30,916 bases of DNA. Origin: Hypsibius dujardini. Taxonomy: Eukaryota; Tardigrada; Eutardigrada; Parachela; Hypsibiidae. Under the pieces are notes generated by a model that worked only from the letters and a program-made list of their open reading frames with translations, did not search any database and was not told where the DNA came from. Every line of letters begins with the position of its first letter. The first letter of the stretch is position 1. The stretch covers positions 2,955-33,870 of the forward strand of contig LRSR01013925.1 in the NCBI GenBank assembly GCA_001579985.1, written 5' to 3'. Of the stretch, positions 1 through 9,545 are shown in pieces. A program made the position numbers and the translations under genes.

Positions 1-33
1 GGGGGGGGACGGGTGCGTGGAGTTTTTTTTTAC

Positions 34-3000
34 CTCAAACCGGCCAAGTTCATCGCCGAACTTGGAGATGACGTAGTCGCTGTGCCTGTCGCCGTTGTCG
101 TCCAGGGTGATCTGACCGTTGATGGGACTGATGAAGCTCAGGGAGTTCTGCGTGAAATTGGCCAGCTGGACCTTGTCTGCGACGTCGAAACCGCCTGCTC
201 TCAGCTGCCTCACCGCGTCACTGTACATGACAATTGCATCGAAGAAGTGACCTTTGACAAGAAAACATGTCAAATGTCATATAAGCCTTAAGTTCGTTGA
301 TGTGCAATTGGAACACAGCATCTTGGCTTATTCTACAAGTTCCCTACCCTTCCCCTTTCTCCCTTTTGTCTACTGTTGCTTTTACGAGTGCTGACCAAGT
401 CCCTTTGAGTTATCATAACAAATTTAAGCATTTTGAGAAGCCCAATGATTCCTCAATCTTTTAGTGCAAAAACCCAAAAATTTGCACGTTGGTCGAATAA
501 ATGGTAGAGCAATTATGCCGGGAGGGACAAACAGTGGCAGTTTTGGCTTTTTATTTTATTTTAAGTTAACACTCGCTCGGGCAGTGAGCCATATTTGGGA
601 ACTGAAATTTTTTGTGATGAGGAAATATGAAGCATTTTAATCCACGCTTTATCGAGACAGAGGACACTGGTCAACACCGGGAAATAGTAAATGGGATGAG
701 ATAAAGAGGGAGAAGGGAAGGGAGCATAAGCCCATCATCTTACCAACTATGACTTCCACCTACGAAAAACACGCATTACAATTGAGAAAACAGACATTCA
801 TTTTAGAAATGGAATTTCGTAAACAGACAACACGTTAGAACATTAGAGAAACCTACCGTTTGTGTCTGCTGGTAGGTATATCCAAAGAGAGGCGCATACC
901 GTCGCACATCCTCCTCGAAGACAGCGTAGGACGTGGTGGTTTGCGGTTTAATGGAAATCAGAAGGAGGGACAGAAAGGCTCGACGTGCCACCTAAAATGG
1001 ACGAAAGCGTGAATATCAACAATAATCAGTTTGACGCGATGCATCGATACGAAAACGTTTGTGCTCTTACGCCGTCGTCGGCGTCGTTGGCTTTCCACGT
1101 GAATGCCCCGAAGGACAGGCTTGGAAACAGTTCCACCGCTACGTAAACCTGCAGATGAAGTTGAAAATGCCGAAAAAACTGGTAATCACAATTTTTTACT
1201 TTAAGTGAACCATCTGTACGGCACGTCGTGCCGCCCACCTCGGCCTCCACCTCGGAGAGAAAGTTCCAAAAACATTTAGAATATTTTACCATTACAGTAC
1301 GAAGTAAAACTTTTAAGTTGACGCACTGGCAAAATCGCTTTTTAGTTGACACACTTTTTATTTTCCCTGCTATTTCACGATTCGCCAATAAAGTTGACAT
1401 TTCAAACTTTGAAAATGTCCAAAAAAAGCATGATAACAAGATTTTATACAATCATAAGTAGGAATCGGGTTGTAAGTCACGCGCGAGTGCTTGGAAAAAA
1501 GATGGAGAAAGTTTGCTGAAAAAAAACTGTCGGATTCGAGGCTGTAGGGGGCACCACTTGCTCGTTTGCACATGCATCGCATCAGTTGCGACATGTGCGC
1601 CCTCTGTTTCCCTCGCTGCGTCAACTTAAAAGCGATTTTGCCAGTGCGTCAAGTGAAAAGTTTTACCTCGCACACAAGTACGTCTCTGCGATGAATAAGG
1701 AGAACGATGGCTCGGCATTAAAAGGCTTCTATGGAGTGAACGTTTTAGAAACCGATGAATCACCAATATTTTTCAAAATTAAAAAAAACACAAATAGAGC
1801 AGTGCTTCGTCATTAAGTTTAATTTTCTTTCCGAATAAATTATTTTTGTTTGCTTGAAAATGTTTTCAATCCGTTAGCTTCTGCTGATTTGGGACGATTT
1901 TGCTGAGCGGGAACGCAGATGCCGCTTAATGTTTTTACGTTGGGACAATATTAATGATGATTTGTAAAATTAATTTTACCGGTGTGGCCTCAAAAAAAGC
2001 CTTAAGCAAGATTTCAAAGTTCGGAAAATACTGGAGGATTCAATTTTTCTTTCATTTTTTTCCGTAAAAACTTCCAAAAAAAAATGTTTGATTTTACGAA
2101 TTTTTATCTTCGGAGAAACTAAGGCAATGTCTCAATCCAGGCCGGAAAATTCCGAGCGACATTGAAGGAATGACCCGTAACTCCGCCCCCTACATTGCAA
2201 AAATATTTTGCAGATGCCAATCGTTTTGAAAATGAGTTTGGCGTGGAATAATCTTAAAATTGTGAAATTAAACTTTTTTTCCGAAATTGAAGCTTTTACG
2301 GAAATAAATCAAGGGAAATAAAATCTTCCAGTGGTTTCAAAAAAATGTAATTGGAAACATGTTTTTGCGTCACACCAGTAAAGAATATTTCATAAATCTA
2401 CACTCAAACTGTACGAATTTGAAAAATAAAACGAAAGCATTCTGCGTTCCATCTTCTAACTCGACAATTTTTTAGAAACCCACAAATCGAAAATATTATT
2501 TTCAACCCAAAAAAAGCATAGATGCGATTCTTTACCATTTTTTAATTACTTTCGCAATCAAATACACTTTTTTTGAATAGCAAAAGAATCTGCAACACTG
2601 AATTAGTTTTCTGCTGAATTCGCCAATATAAGCCATTAATCGTCCGATTTGTCTTACGTATTCACTGGTGATCATGTCGGCTTCCGCGGCTGCTATCTGT
2701 AAACCCCATCACCAATCAAAATAATATACAATCAATGACAAGATTGAGTACACTGGAGGGTTCGGGGTATGGGCAAAGGGGCGGAGCAGGGGGTGATCAG
2801 GTGGCTGAGTACACTGGAGGGTTCGGGTATGGGCAAAAGGCGCGGAGCAGGGGTGGTCAGGTGGTTGAGTACACTGGAGGGTCCGGGGTGTGGGCAAAAG
2901 GGGCGGAGCAGGGGGTGGTCAGTTGATTGATTGTTCGATTGTTTGAAAAGCACCCCCGCCGCGCCCCTTTTGTCCATAGCCCAGACCCTCGAATGTACTC

Positions 3001-5221
3001 AATCTTGTCGTTGACTGTACATCCATTATCCACATGGTCTCTAGGGGTACGAAGCAAGTAGAGCTCGCACGCGCACGCCACTTACTAGGAATTTCCGGAC
3101 TAACGGGCCAGTCATCATCAGGAACACAACTGTATCGCGTAACATAACGGAATTGTGTAAACTTATTGACGGGTCCATATACCGACATTTATTCCTGTTT
3201 CCTTGCGTAACTGACCTCTGGCGGAGTTCCTCATCTCATCCAATAGTCCGGACACTTGCTTGGCCACGTGACCCTCGCTGACAGTGAAGGTTTTAAATTT
3301 CATCGAATACTGAAATTTGGAATTGCTGTCCGTGACGATGGTCGTGGCGACCTTGAACATGTTTCTGTAGAAGTCGTCCGAGGTCTCCGCAATGAAGAAC
3401 GCGTTGGAGTAGTTTAACAAGCCAATGAACTTCAGGATCACATAAGCGGTATTCTGCGAAATGCGCAGCGCATGTTGACAGTGACTAAGGTACGCCTGAT
3501 TTGATATTACGAGAGTCCCAATATCTCTTCCATCGGGCAAGGAAAAGAAGGCATGCAAAAGGACAGGGATGATCTCCAAAGTGGGAATTCAGAATCACAT
3601 CAAACTATTTTTCCCGCGTAATCCAACATTCAATGTCGTTGGAGTGATAAGAACCTTTTGTGTTTTGGAATTTCAAACTTTGAAAAACACTGGCAGATTT
3701 CGGTTTCCCGGACCTTCATTCACCGTCCAAAAGCCGATTTTTCAAACAAATTTACAATAACAATTTTTCACACTATCCTACTTAATATTTTATACGAAAT
3801 TGACTAGCGAAAAGAGAAATTTTCTCAGAGGTCCATTGGACCGTGCCACGCGTGGTTTTTCTGCATCTCGCTGTTGCATGTTTGTTTCGGTATAACCGCT
3901 AATCAGAGCTACAATACCCAAGCTCCGCCCCTCGAAGCGCAACAGCTCCGCCCCTCGACCTCTAAAACAATTTGTTGTGGCCACTCAAATTTATATTAAA
4001 TTTTAGGTAGGAGCCTGTACGTGAAATGTTACTCCAAACTGAAGATTGGCTCTTGCGCAGTGAAAGTCGGGGAAACCGGAAATGTGTCAGTGCTTTACGG
4101 ATTTCGAAATTCCACCAAACAAAAGTTCTTGTGGCTGCAACAGTGAAATTCATTATTGTACTCATCATAAAAATGGAACGATCTGAAATGTCAGTAAGGT
4201 GTGATTCTGAATTTCCGCTCTGAAAATGATCCCTGGTCAGTTGTGAAGTATTGTATTTTCGCGTTAGACAGGGACAGGGAACGAGCTGTGGAACGTTAAA
4301 TCGGCCACGCGGCTTTGTGCTGTGTGTAAGGTGCACACAACCGTGCAAACGTCCCACCCCAGTACGACTGTCCCTGTCTAACGCGAAAATACAGTACCGT
4401 GTGTGTGACGGATATCCGACTGAGAAGGGGATACTGCGACATTGCGGCCTGGGTGCCCATTCCGTCGGCCGGCAGTCCAATCAGCGGCACTTCCAGGAAA
4501 GACGCGTAATTGTAGAGGCTTTGTGCAGACTGCGTGCATCCTGAAAGTGCAATTTTTCTCGGTATAAAATTCACTTTGTATTTATACATTTCAATTAAGC
4601 AAAAGCATAAAAAATACTCAGTAAAACTTACGGATGTCAAAACATAAAGTCAGTTAACGAATTAAATTTTTCGTCACCAAAAAAACTAGTTGCTAAGACG
4701 CTTAGTTTAGTTTCGTTTAGTAATTAAAAAGCATTGGTTTAGTTTTAGCCGAAATTAATTGAGTTATCTCAAGTTATTTTACTTTTTCCCATTTGAGCGC
4801 GAAATATAATTAAAACTTCGACCTCACCTGGACCGATAAACACCTTGCACCGGACCCCTTGGTCGTACTGTTTGAGAGCATGATTCATGGTCACTGTCCT
4901 ATCCAGACAAATGGGTCCCATGTCCGTGTAGACCATGTTGAGTGCGACGTTGTCGGGCAGGAGATTGGTCCGGGCATAGTCCAGGCCCAAATGGACCGCT
5001 GCAGCGGCCTTATCGAAATCCTGAATGAGACGACCTCCCGTCCGGCGGTTGATATACATGCACACATCGAGGATGGTGTTGTCCGGGTTGCGGGAAATCT
5101 CCGCGTACCCCGGGTCCACGGGGTATCCAAAGGTGATGTTTTTCGGAGGTGCGCAGAATACAATACGAATCGGCAACAGCAAGAGTATTAAAATGTAATT
5201 CATCTCCCGACCGATATTCAT
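34..5221 (-). CDS. Gene 1: receptor-type guanylate cyclase, 5' part only (runs off left edge)
   Basis: Nine coding exons are visible: 4828-5221, 4398-4540, 3216-3453, 3086-3129, 2658-2696, 1071-1148, 857-991, 744-759 and 34-251 (1305 nt, 435 codons, no stop). All are bounded by GT and AG, with exon lengths identical to genes 2 and 3 from exon 2 onward. The product starts with a hydrophobic signal peptide (ILILLLLPIRIVFCA), followed by a periplasmic-binding-protein-like ANF-receptor domain with GPGCTQSAQS and potential N-glycosylation sites (NITF, NYSN, NFTQ). An in-frame ATG at 5233 lies upstream. I chose 5221 because the GGTCATG context aligns with the gene 3 start. The transmembrane, kinase-homology and cyclase parts must lie left of position 1, and their presence is inferred. 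The sequence is closer to gene 3 than to the adjacent gene 2. Its role would be a cell-surface receptor making cGMP or signalling through that fold; the ligand is unknown. Confidence 0.9.
744..759 (-). other. Gene 1 microexon (exon 8, 16 nt)
   Basis: CGTAG|GTGGAAGTCATAGTTG|GTAAGAT. It enters in phase 0, exits in phase 1 and encodes VEVIV plus the first base of Gly. Without it exon 7 (phase 0 end) cannot join exon 9, whose frame begins with the last two bases of a Gly codon. Confidence 0.85.
1304..1666. mobile_element. MITE-like inverted-repeat element, gene 1 intron 5
   Basis: Arms of about 45 nt (1304-1347 and about 1620-1666) are near-perfect reverse complements. They share GTAAAACTTTT and GACGCACTGGCAAAATCGC. 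There is no coding capacity. A fragment of the same arm recurs at 14162-14227, so it is a family rather than a chance palindrome. Confidence 0.7.
1985..2310. repeat. Dispersed AT-rich repeat with CTCCGCCCCC core, gene 1 intron 5
   Basis: The core is at 2181-2190. Downstream, the layout GCCAATCGTTTTGAAAAT ... TGTGAAATTAAACTTTTT ... CGAAATTGAAG resembles 6450-6570 (GCCATTCGATTCTGAATT ... TGTGAAATCAAACCTTTT ... GAAAATCGAAG). Other members are listed separately. Fragments of similar AT-rich flank also appear at about 3580-3760, 4035-4225 and 25150-25330. Confidence 0.5.
2727..3020. repeat. 60-bp tandem repeat (3 copies) plus an inverted copy, gene 1 intron 4
   Basis: GAGTACACTGGAGGGT recurs about every 60 bp at 2746, 2807 and 2867, each followed by GGGCAAAGGGGCGGAGCAGG-like sequence. 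The stretch 2951-3020 is the reverse complement of the first unit with its left flank (on minus: GACAAGATTGAGTACATTCG). The whole block can fold back on itself. Confidence 0.8.
4248..4397. mobile_element. Inverted-repeat element forming the 5' splice site of gene 1 intron 2
   Basis: The arms 4253-4276 and 4369-4392 are perfect 24-nt reverse complements (core TTCGCGTTAGACAGGGACA). They extend with one mismatch through GTA at 4248-4250 and its partner at 4395-4397. The terminal GT of the right arm on minus is the donor of intron 2. Genes 2 and 3 have unrelated intron starts at this position. Confidence 0.75.
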
Positions 5222-5466
5222 GACCGCCGACATCGGATTTTTTCATGCAAGAAAAAAATTAGTTTCTGCTCTTACGACACTCGTTAACCATGAAACTCAT
5301 CAGTACATAAGGAGAAGAAAACAGCGTAGAGTGCTTCGCATGAGACACCGTGGGAATAATCGGTCCAGTTGCCGGCAGGATTCCGGTATTCAAGGTTCAT
5401 ACTCGGGCATGGCAGACTGCGGGAACGGTGCCAAGCTGTACGGTATGGCTAACAGAAAGTGCGGTA

Positions 5467-5598
5467 AAAAAGGTACTCAACTTGGGGGTTCTCCCGCTCG
5501 ATGCCGGGCAAAAAGGTACTCGGCTTGGGGGTTCTCCCGCTTGAGGTCGGGCAAAAAGGTACTCAACTTGGGGGTTCTCCCGCTCGAGGTCGGGCAAA
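5467..5598. repeat. Minisatellite, 43 bp x 3
   Basis: AAAAAGGTACTC starts at 5467, 5510 and 5553, each followed by TTGGGGGTTCTCCCGCT. It lies about 250 bp upstream of the gene 1 start codon. GGGGGTTCTCCC inside each unit is self-complementary. Confidence 0.85.
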
Positions 5599-5830
5599 AT
5601 CTTCATACTGATCCGTCACCCTGCGCCCATCGCGCCACCAATCCGGAATATGACGTGCCGAGTGGGTGAGAGCGTGTTTCAGGTTATGTGTCATGTGAAA
5701 GCCTAGGCAAAGGACCCGTTTTTAGGTCTCCATACCCGCGCGCGGTTCCCGGCAAAAGCATCGATCACGGTGCGTGATCTACCCAATCGCGACCCGCCAT
5801 TGCGATGGTTCAACGTATTCCAGTGTCATC

Positions 5831-5952
5831 CACGCGTGGCAAAAAACCTTGCGCTAACCGAGGTAAGCCATTACATTCGTTACATGCCTGTTGTACACAG
5901 CTCCGAGTTGAAGTGCTTAATTCGGCAAGCGCAAGGTTTTTGCCACGTGTGT
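5831..5952. repeat. Inverted repeat upstream of gene 1
   Basis: CGTGGCAAAAAACCTTGCGC (5834-5853) pairs with GCGCAAGGTTTTTGCCACG (5929-5947), with a loop of about 75 nt. It is either a small MITE or a structural hairpin. Confidence 0.7.
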
Positions 5953-6359
5953 ACATACCCGAGTATTTAGGTTTCGGGGAACCAATTGGTCTGTCATCTT
6001 TTTCCGAATACATTTTTTATACCGGTGCTTTAGTACTTCGACCCCATTTTCTTCATGCAGCCTGACAGTAGAAATACCGAATTTTCGAGAATGAACTAAA
6101 TTCATCTTCATCCGCATTTGGGTTTGACCTAGAACATAATTAGGAATCGATAAGTATCCGCAGAAATGCGCTTTACGGGGCGCAGCTATTTGCGTCATTC
6201 TGAAATCGCAAACCGATTTATTTTTCGACGATATTTTGAAGTGGGAAAAAAGACTGCAAGAATCCGCTTCTCCTGATTTCGACTTCAGGATTTTGACACC
6301 ATTTAATTCTTAAATTCAATTTGCAATCGACTGGCAACAAAAAAATCTTTCTTTTTTTT

Positions 6360-6570
6360 ATCGTCAGGGGGCGGAACTATACGTGATGTCTGGAAAGTCA
6401 CTCGCAAGATTTCGGTCTGTATGGAAATTAGCTCATAGCTCCGCCCCCCTGGCATTCAATACAGATTCTGCTAATGCCATTCGATTCTGAATTGAATTTG
6501 GATAGGAAAATGGCAAAAACTGTGAAATCAAACCTTTTCCGAAAATCGAAGTTTTGCGATAAACCTGCTT
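6360..6570. repeat. Dispersed CTCCGCCCCC-core repeat, between genes 1 and 2
   Basis: The core is at 6439-6449, with a reversed partner (CAGGGGGCGGAACTAT) at about 6365-6380 that could pair with it. The downstream AT-rich tail matches the gene 1 intron 5 copy. Confidence 0.5.
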
Positions 6571-7292
6571 TTTCGCCCCTTGCAAGTGTGACCTTAGTTT
6601 TGCGTTCGATAAAAAAGGTTCATACCCGCAAACACAAACCTCTATCGCGTTTCGTGTTTTCTCCATTACCGCTCCACGTGAAGCCGTTGGGCGTGGCGTG
6701 CATGGCGTCGATATCAGGGAACGCCGGAAAGAGCGCTTATGGTATGAAAGTGAGTTGACCGCCACGAGGACTGTTTGACGACTGAATAAACGACTGAAAA
6801 AATATCGACCAAGCTCGAACGGTAAAAAGGTTATTAATGGTTCCACTCCTACTGCGTTTTTATTTTTCACCGTCCACCGGGGAGAGTGCTCGCTGCGACC
6901 TATGCCGCGCTTATATCGTTCACATTAATTTGCATTATTAATACTGTTTATGTCATGCCGTTGCTCGCGGTCGGTGTTCATCCGCGCACTGTTGCGCAAG
7001 GTGAAGGTTTACAGTATTTTCTGCTCTCCCACTCCCAATCAATGTCCGCGATCGACGAAGGTCTACGGTTCAATCCATGTCCGCGATCGTACACAAAGCT
7101 TAGAACTACTGGGAGCTTTTGATAATGAGATTATTGCCATGCTAATCGTCTTCTAGTTTAACCCTCGGACAGGGACTGGAGTGGGGGGAAAATTGAATTG
7201 TGGTATGGGAAAAAAATGAGGAAACAACTGTGAAAGTGTAAGGCGATAAAAATGAAAAACAAAATGTGGGAGAAGCGTGGACGAGGGAAGGT

Positions 7293-7407
7293 GACAGTTG
7301 AACCCTACGGCCAGTTGACAGTTGAACCCTACGGCCAGTTGACAGTTGACCCCTACGGCCAGTTGACAGTTGACCCCTACGGCCAGTTGACAGTTGAACC
7401 CTACGGC
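7293..7407. repeat. Minisatellite, 24 bp x 4.8
   Basis: GACAGTTGAACCCTACGG recurs at a 24-bp period, with an A/C difference in two units. The period is a multiple of three, so it gives an open frame (VEPYGQLT repeats), but nothing else supports a gene. Confidence 0.85.
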
Positions 7408-8322
7408 AGTACGAACTCCGAAACTCGGAACCGACTACTGGTACTTCCCCTACGAAGCCATCATCTTCGTGCCTTACCTTAACCCGTGAACGGGAAATTG
7501 TTACAAATTAATGTTAACGCGCGCGAGGCGTCTTCCTTCCTCGATTGGTCGGACGTACGTACCAGAACCGCGCCTCTCTCCGCCGGGAGTGCCGGGAGTG
7601 ATCATCACCCACTGTTCTAGAATATATATATATGTAAGTGGTCTATCTTTGCGAATTTCCTTCCCCCGTCAATCATTATTTCTTGTTCTCCTTTTTTTGG
7701 AGAAAGTTTCCCTCACGCCCGCTCTACATCTTGTACAGCAATCATTTCACATTAAACGGGGGGGGGGGTATTCGGACTTCTCCGAATTCCGATACCCACC
7801 ACGGCAACCCAAACACATCTCTTGTGTTGCGAGTGTCAGTTAACGCCCAGTATCGTCAAATGACGACGCGGCGACCTTCACATTTTCATGCAAAGAGGGT
7901 ATCTATTGGTCATCTCCACAAATGATCATCTAAGTCCCACTGCTGACTGGCACGTGACCACTGCTCAAGGAAGGTTTCCGATTTTTTGTAGAAACTAAAA
8001 AAAGACAGATTACTATTGAATCTTATCGATTGATTGATTGATTGATGTTTGGGATTACGCAGGGAAAAATACTTTTGGCACTTAAATCGGGTCCGATCTG
8101 GTACCGCGCGTTAATGGGTTAATGCCTATGGTCCACGCTCAAACACGACAAATTCATCGAAAAGCCGGAGGCGCTTTTGTTTTTACTGATTGGTGAGTTG
8201 TACAGGTTTAGTTCTCTTTTTAGCCTCTGATGTCAAATAAACGCCATTGCTTAGGAAGAACGAATTGTCTCGAATGAAGGCATTTTAAATGGGAACTGAG
8301 GTGGAGAGGGAGAAAGAAAGAT

Positions 8323-8395
8323 GAATAACGAGAGAGGAGAGAGGAGAGAGGACAGAGAGGACAGAAAGAGAGGAGAGAGAGAGAGGACAGATTCT
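8323..8395. repeat. GA-rich microsatellite downstream of gene 2
   Basis: AGAGAGGAGAGAGG-type purine run on the plus strand, about 65 bp beyond the gene 2 stop. It is pyrimidine-rich in the sense of gene 2 transcription. Confidence 0.75.
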
Positions 8396-8457
8396 TTATC
8401 ATACAGTATTGTAGACGCCTGGGTCAGTTAACCTATTGGCATTGGCAGCTGAGGATT

Positions 8458-9545
8458 TTACTTCGGACGGCGAGTGTCAGTATTCCCGTTGAGCCAATAT
8501 GTGCTCATCAGGCCTTTGCCCTGCAAATGAAAAAGAAATCCAATTGAAGGGGTTCTCTGCACCAAGGTGGTCTTAATATTGACTAGGTGCACACCTTTAT
8601 TTCACGTGTACCACGAGCTTCAATTTCGAAATTCCGATAGTGGCGTAAAAGATCGTAACTGGTGTCGCTCATATGTATCCTTCCAGCTGAAAGGTTAACG
8701 GACCCTTGACATTACGAAGCAGTTTTTGAGGTTGCGCGCTTCCGTACCTTCTCCGCTGGATTCCATGCGAGATGCTGTGTTGACGGTGTCTCCGAATCTG
8801 AAATACTTCACCGCTGTGTACCTGAGCGTGATGGTGCTTCCCTAGAGTCGTTGTTTGATGCTGTACTTACAGACAGTATTTGGGGAGCTTCAGGCCAATT
8901 ACTCCGGCGACGCTGGGGCCTGTGGTAACAACATTTATTACTGGACATTTTATATAGTAAATATTTATTTATATATATTAATTTTTTTATCACTTTTATA
9001 CAGTACTTAATAGAAGGATATTTGTTTATTTGTTTATTTCTAGGCGTTTGTCTCTAACATTCGATCACACGTAGGTGGCGGGATATTATGATTTTGCAGT
9101 TACCGGAGTTCATTCCGATTCGCATGCGACAACTGGTATTGAAACTGGCGGTGAAGGAGCGCCCTTTCACCGCGTTCAACAGCTCAAGCGACATCGTGGC
9201 CACAATGACCACGTGTTGCGTACCATTCGGTACAGGAAGACCGCTGACAATCTGAAGGAAATAAAACTCCTTAAATTGTAGATGCTCATGGTAATCGTCG
9301 AGGCATTATCGTGACCGCATACCATGTAGGAATCGGTGACGGTCTCAACTTTGTACACGTCGTGCTTCTCGATAATGGCGTCGCAGGTCTGGTAAAAGGC
9401 GTTCAACGCTTGTGTCAGCTCCAGCGGACTCCTGGTCATTGCGATGATGTTTTCCCAGCCATCCAAATGGCTAAAGTACACCGTGGTACTGGAGTAAGTT
9501 TCTGGACGGATGGTTGTCCCGCTGTTGATCATCTGCGCCACAAAC
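8458..9545 (-). other. Gene 2 class III cyclase domain with altered metal site
   Basis: Exons 18-23. The first metal-binding motif reads TTVYFSHLDGWENI: the Asp of FSDIVGF is His919 (codon at 9467-9469), while a new Asp sits two residues later (Asp921). Kept are Glu960 and Asp964 in KVETVTDSYM, Cys1032 in LPKYCLFGD (purine recognition), and Asn1039 and Arg1043 in NTASRMES (transition-state stabilisation). The C-terminal GKGLMSTYWLNG is typical. Family knowledge predicts GTP binding, but impaired or altered metal-dependent catalysis. Whether it makes cGMP cannot be told from sequence. Confidence 0.9.

Larger units (their letters stand above)
34..5221 (-). other. Gene 1 extracellular ligand-binding domain (ANF-receptor fold), N-terminal 435 residues
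   Basis: After the signal peptide the exons spell the hallmarks shared by all three copies. These are YPVDPGY, NTILDVCMYINRR, LLPDNVALNMVY, the C-x(n)-GVRCKVFIGPGCT segment, PLIGLPADGMGTQA, SVTHTVNTAYVILK, FLMMTGPLVRKFL, AVFEEDVRRYAP and the exon-9 stretch NGDRHSDYVISKF. This is the bilobed type-1 periplasmic-binding fold used by natriuretic peptide receptors (Pfam ANF_receptor by recognition, not by search). Conserved cysteines at the GPGC and GVRC positions probably form a disulphide. Confidence 0.85.
5222..8457. other. Intergenic region between gene 1 start and gene 2 stop
   Basis: About 3.2 kb. It holds the promoter of gene 1 and the 3' end of gene 2. Seen here are the 43-bp repeats (5467-5598), a hairpin (5831-5952), a CTCCGCCCCC element (6360-6570), 24-bp repeats (7293-7407), short GATT repeats near 8032 and a GA-rich stretch (8323-8395). 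I saw no convincing TATA box, polyadenylation signal, tRNA or coding region; open frames here are short and tied to repeats. Confidence 0.6.

Noticed and set aside
1-10. Homopolymer G at the left edge
   Set aside because: Lies inside gene 1 intron 9 by the donor at 32-33; could be simple repeat or assembly edge, no function inferred.
7252-7482. Open frame with VEPYGQLT repeats
   Set aside because: The 24-bp minisatellite is a multiple of three and so stays open; no start context, no homology, no flanking coding signal.
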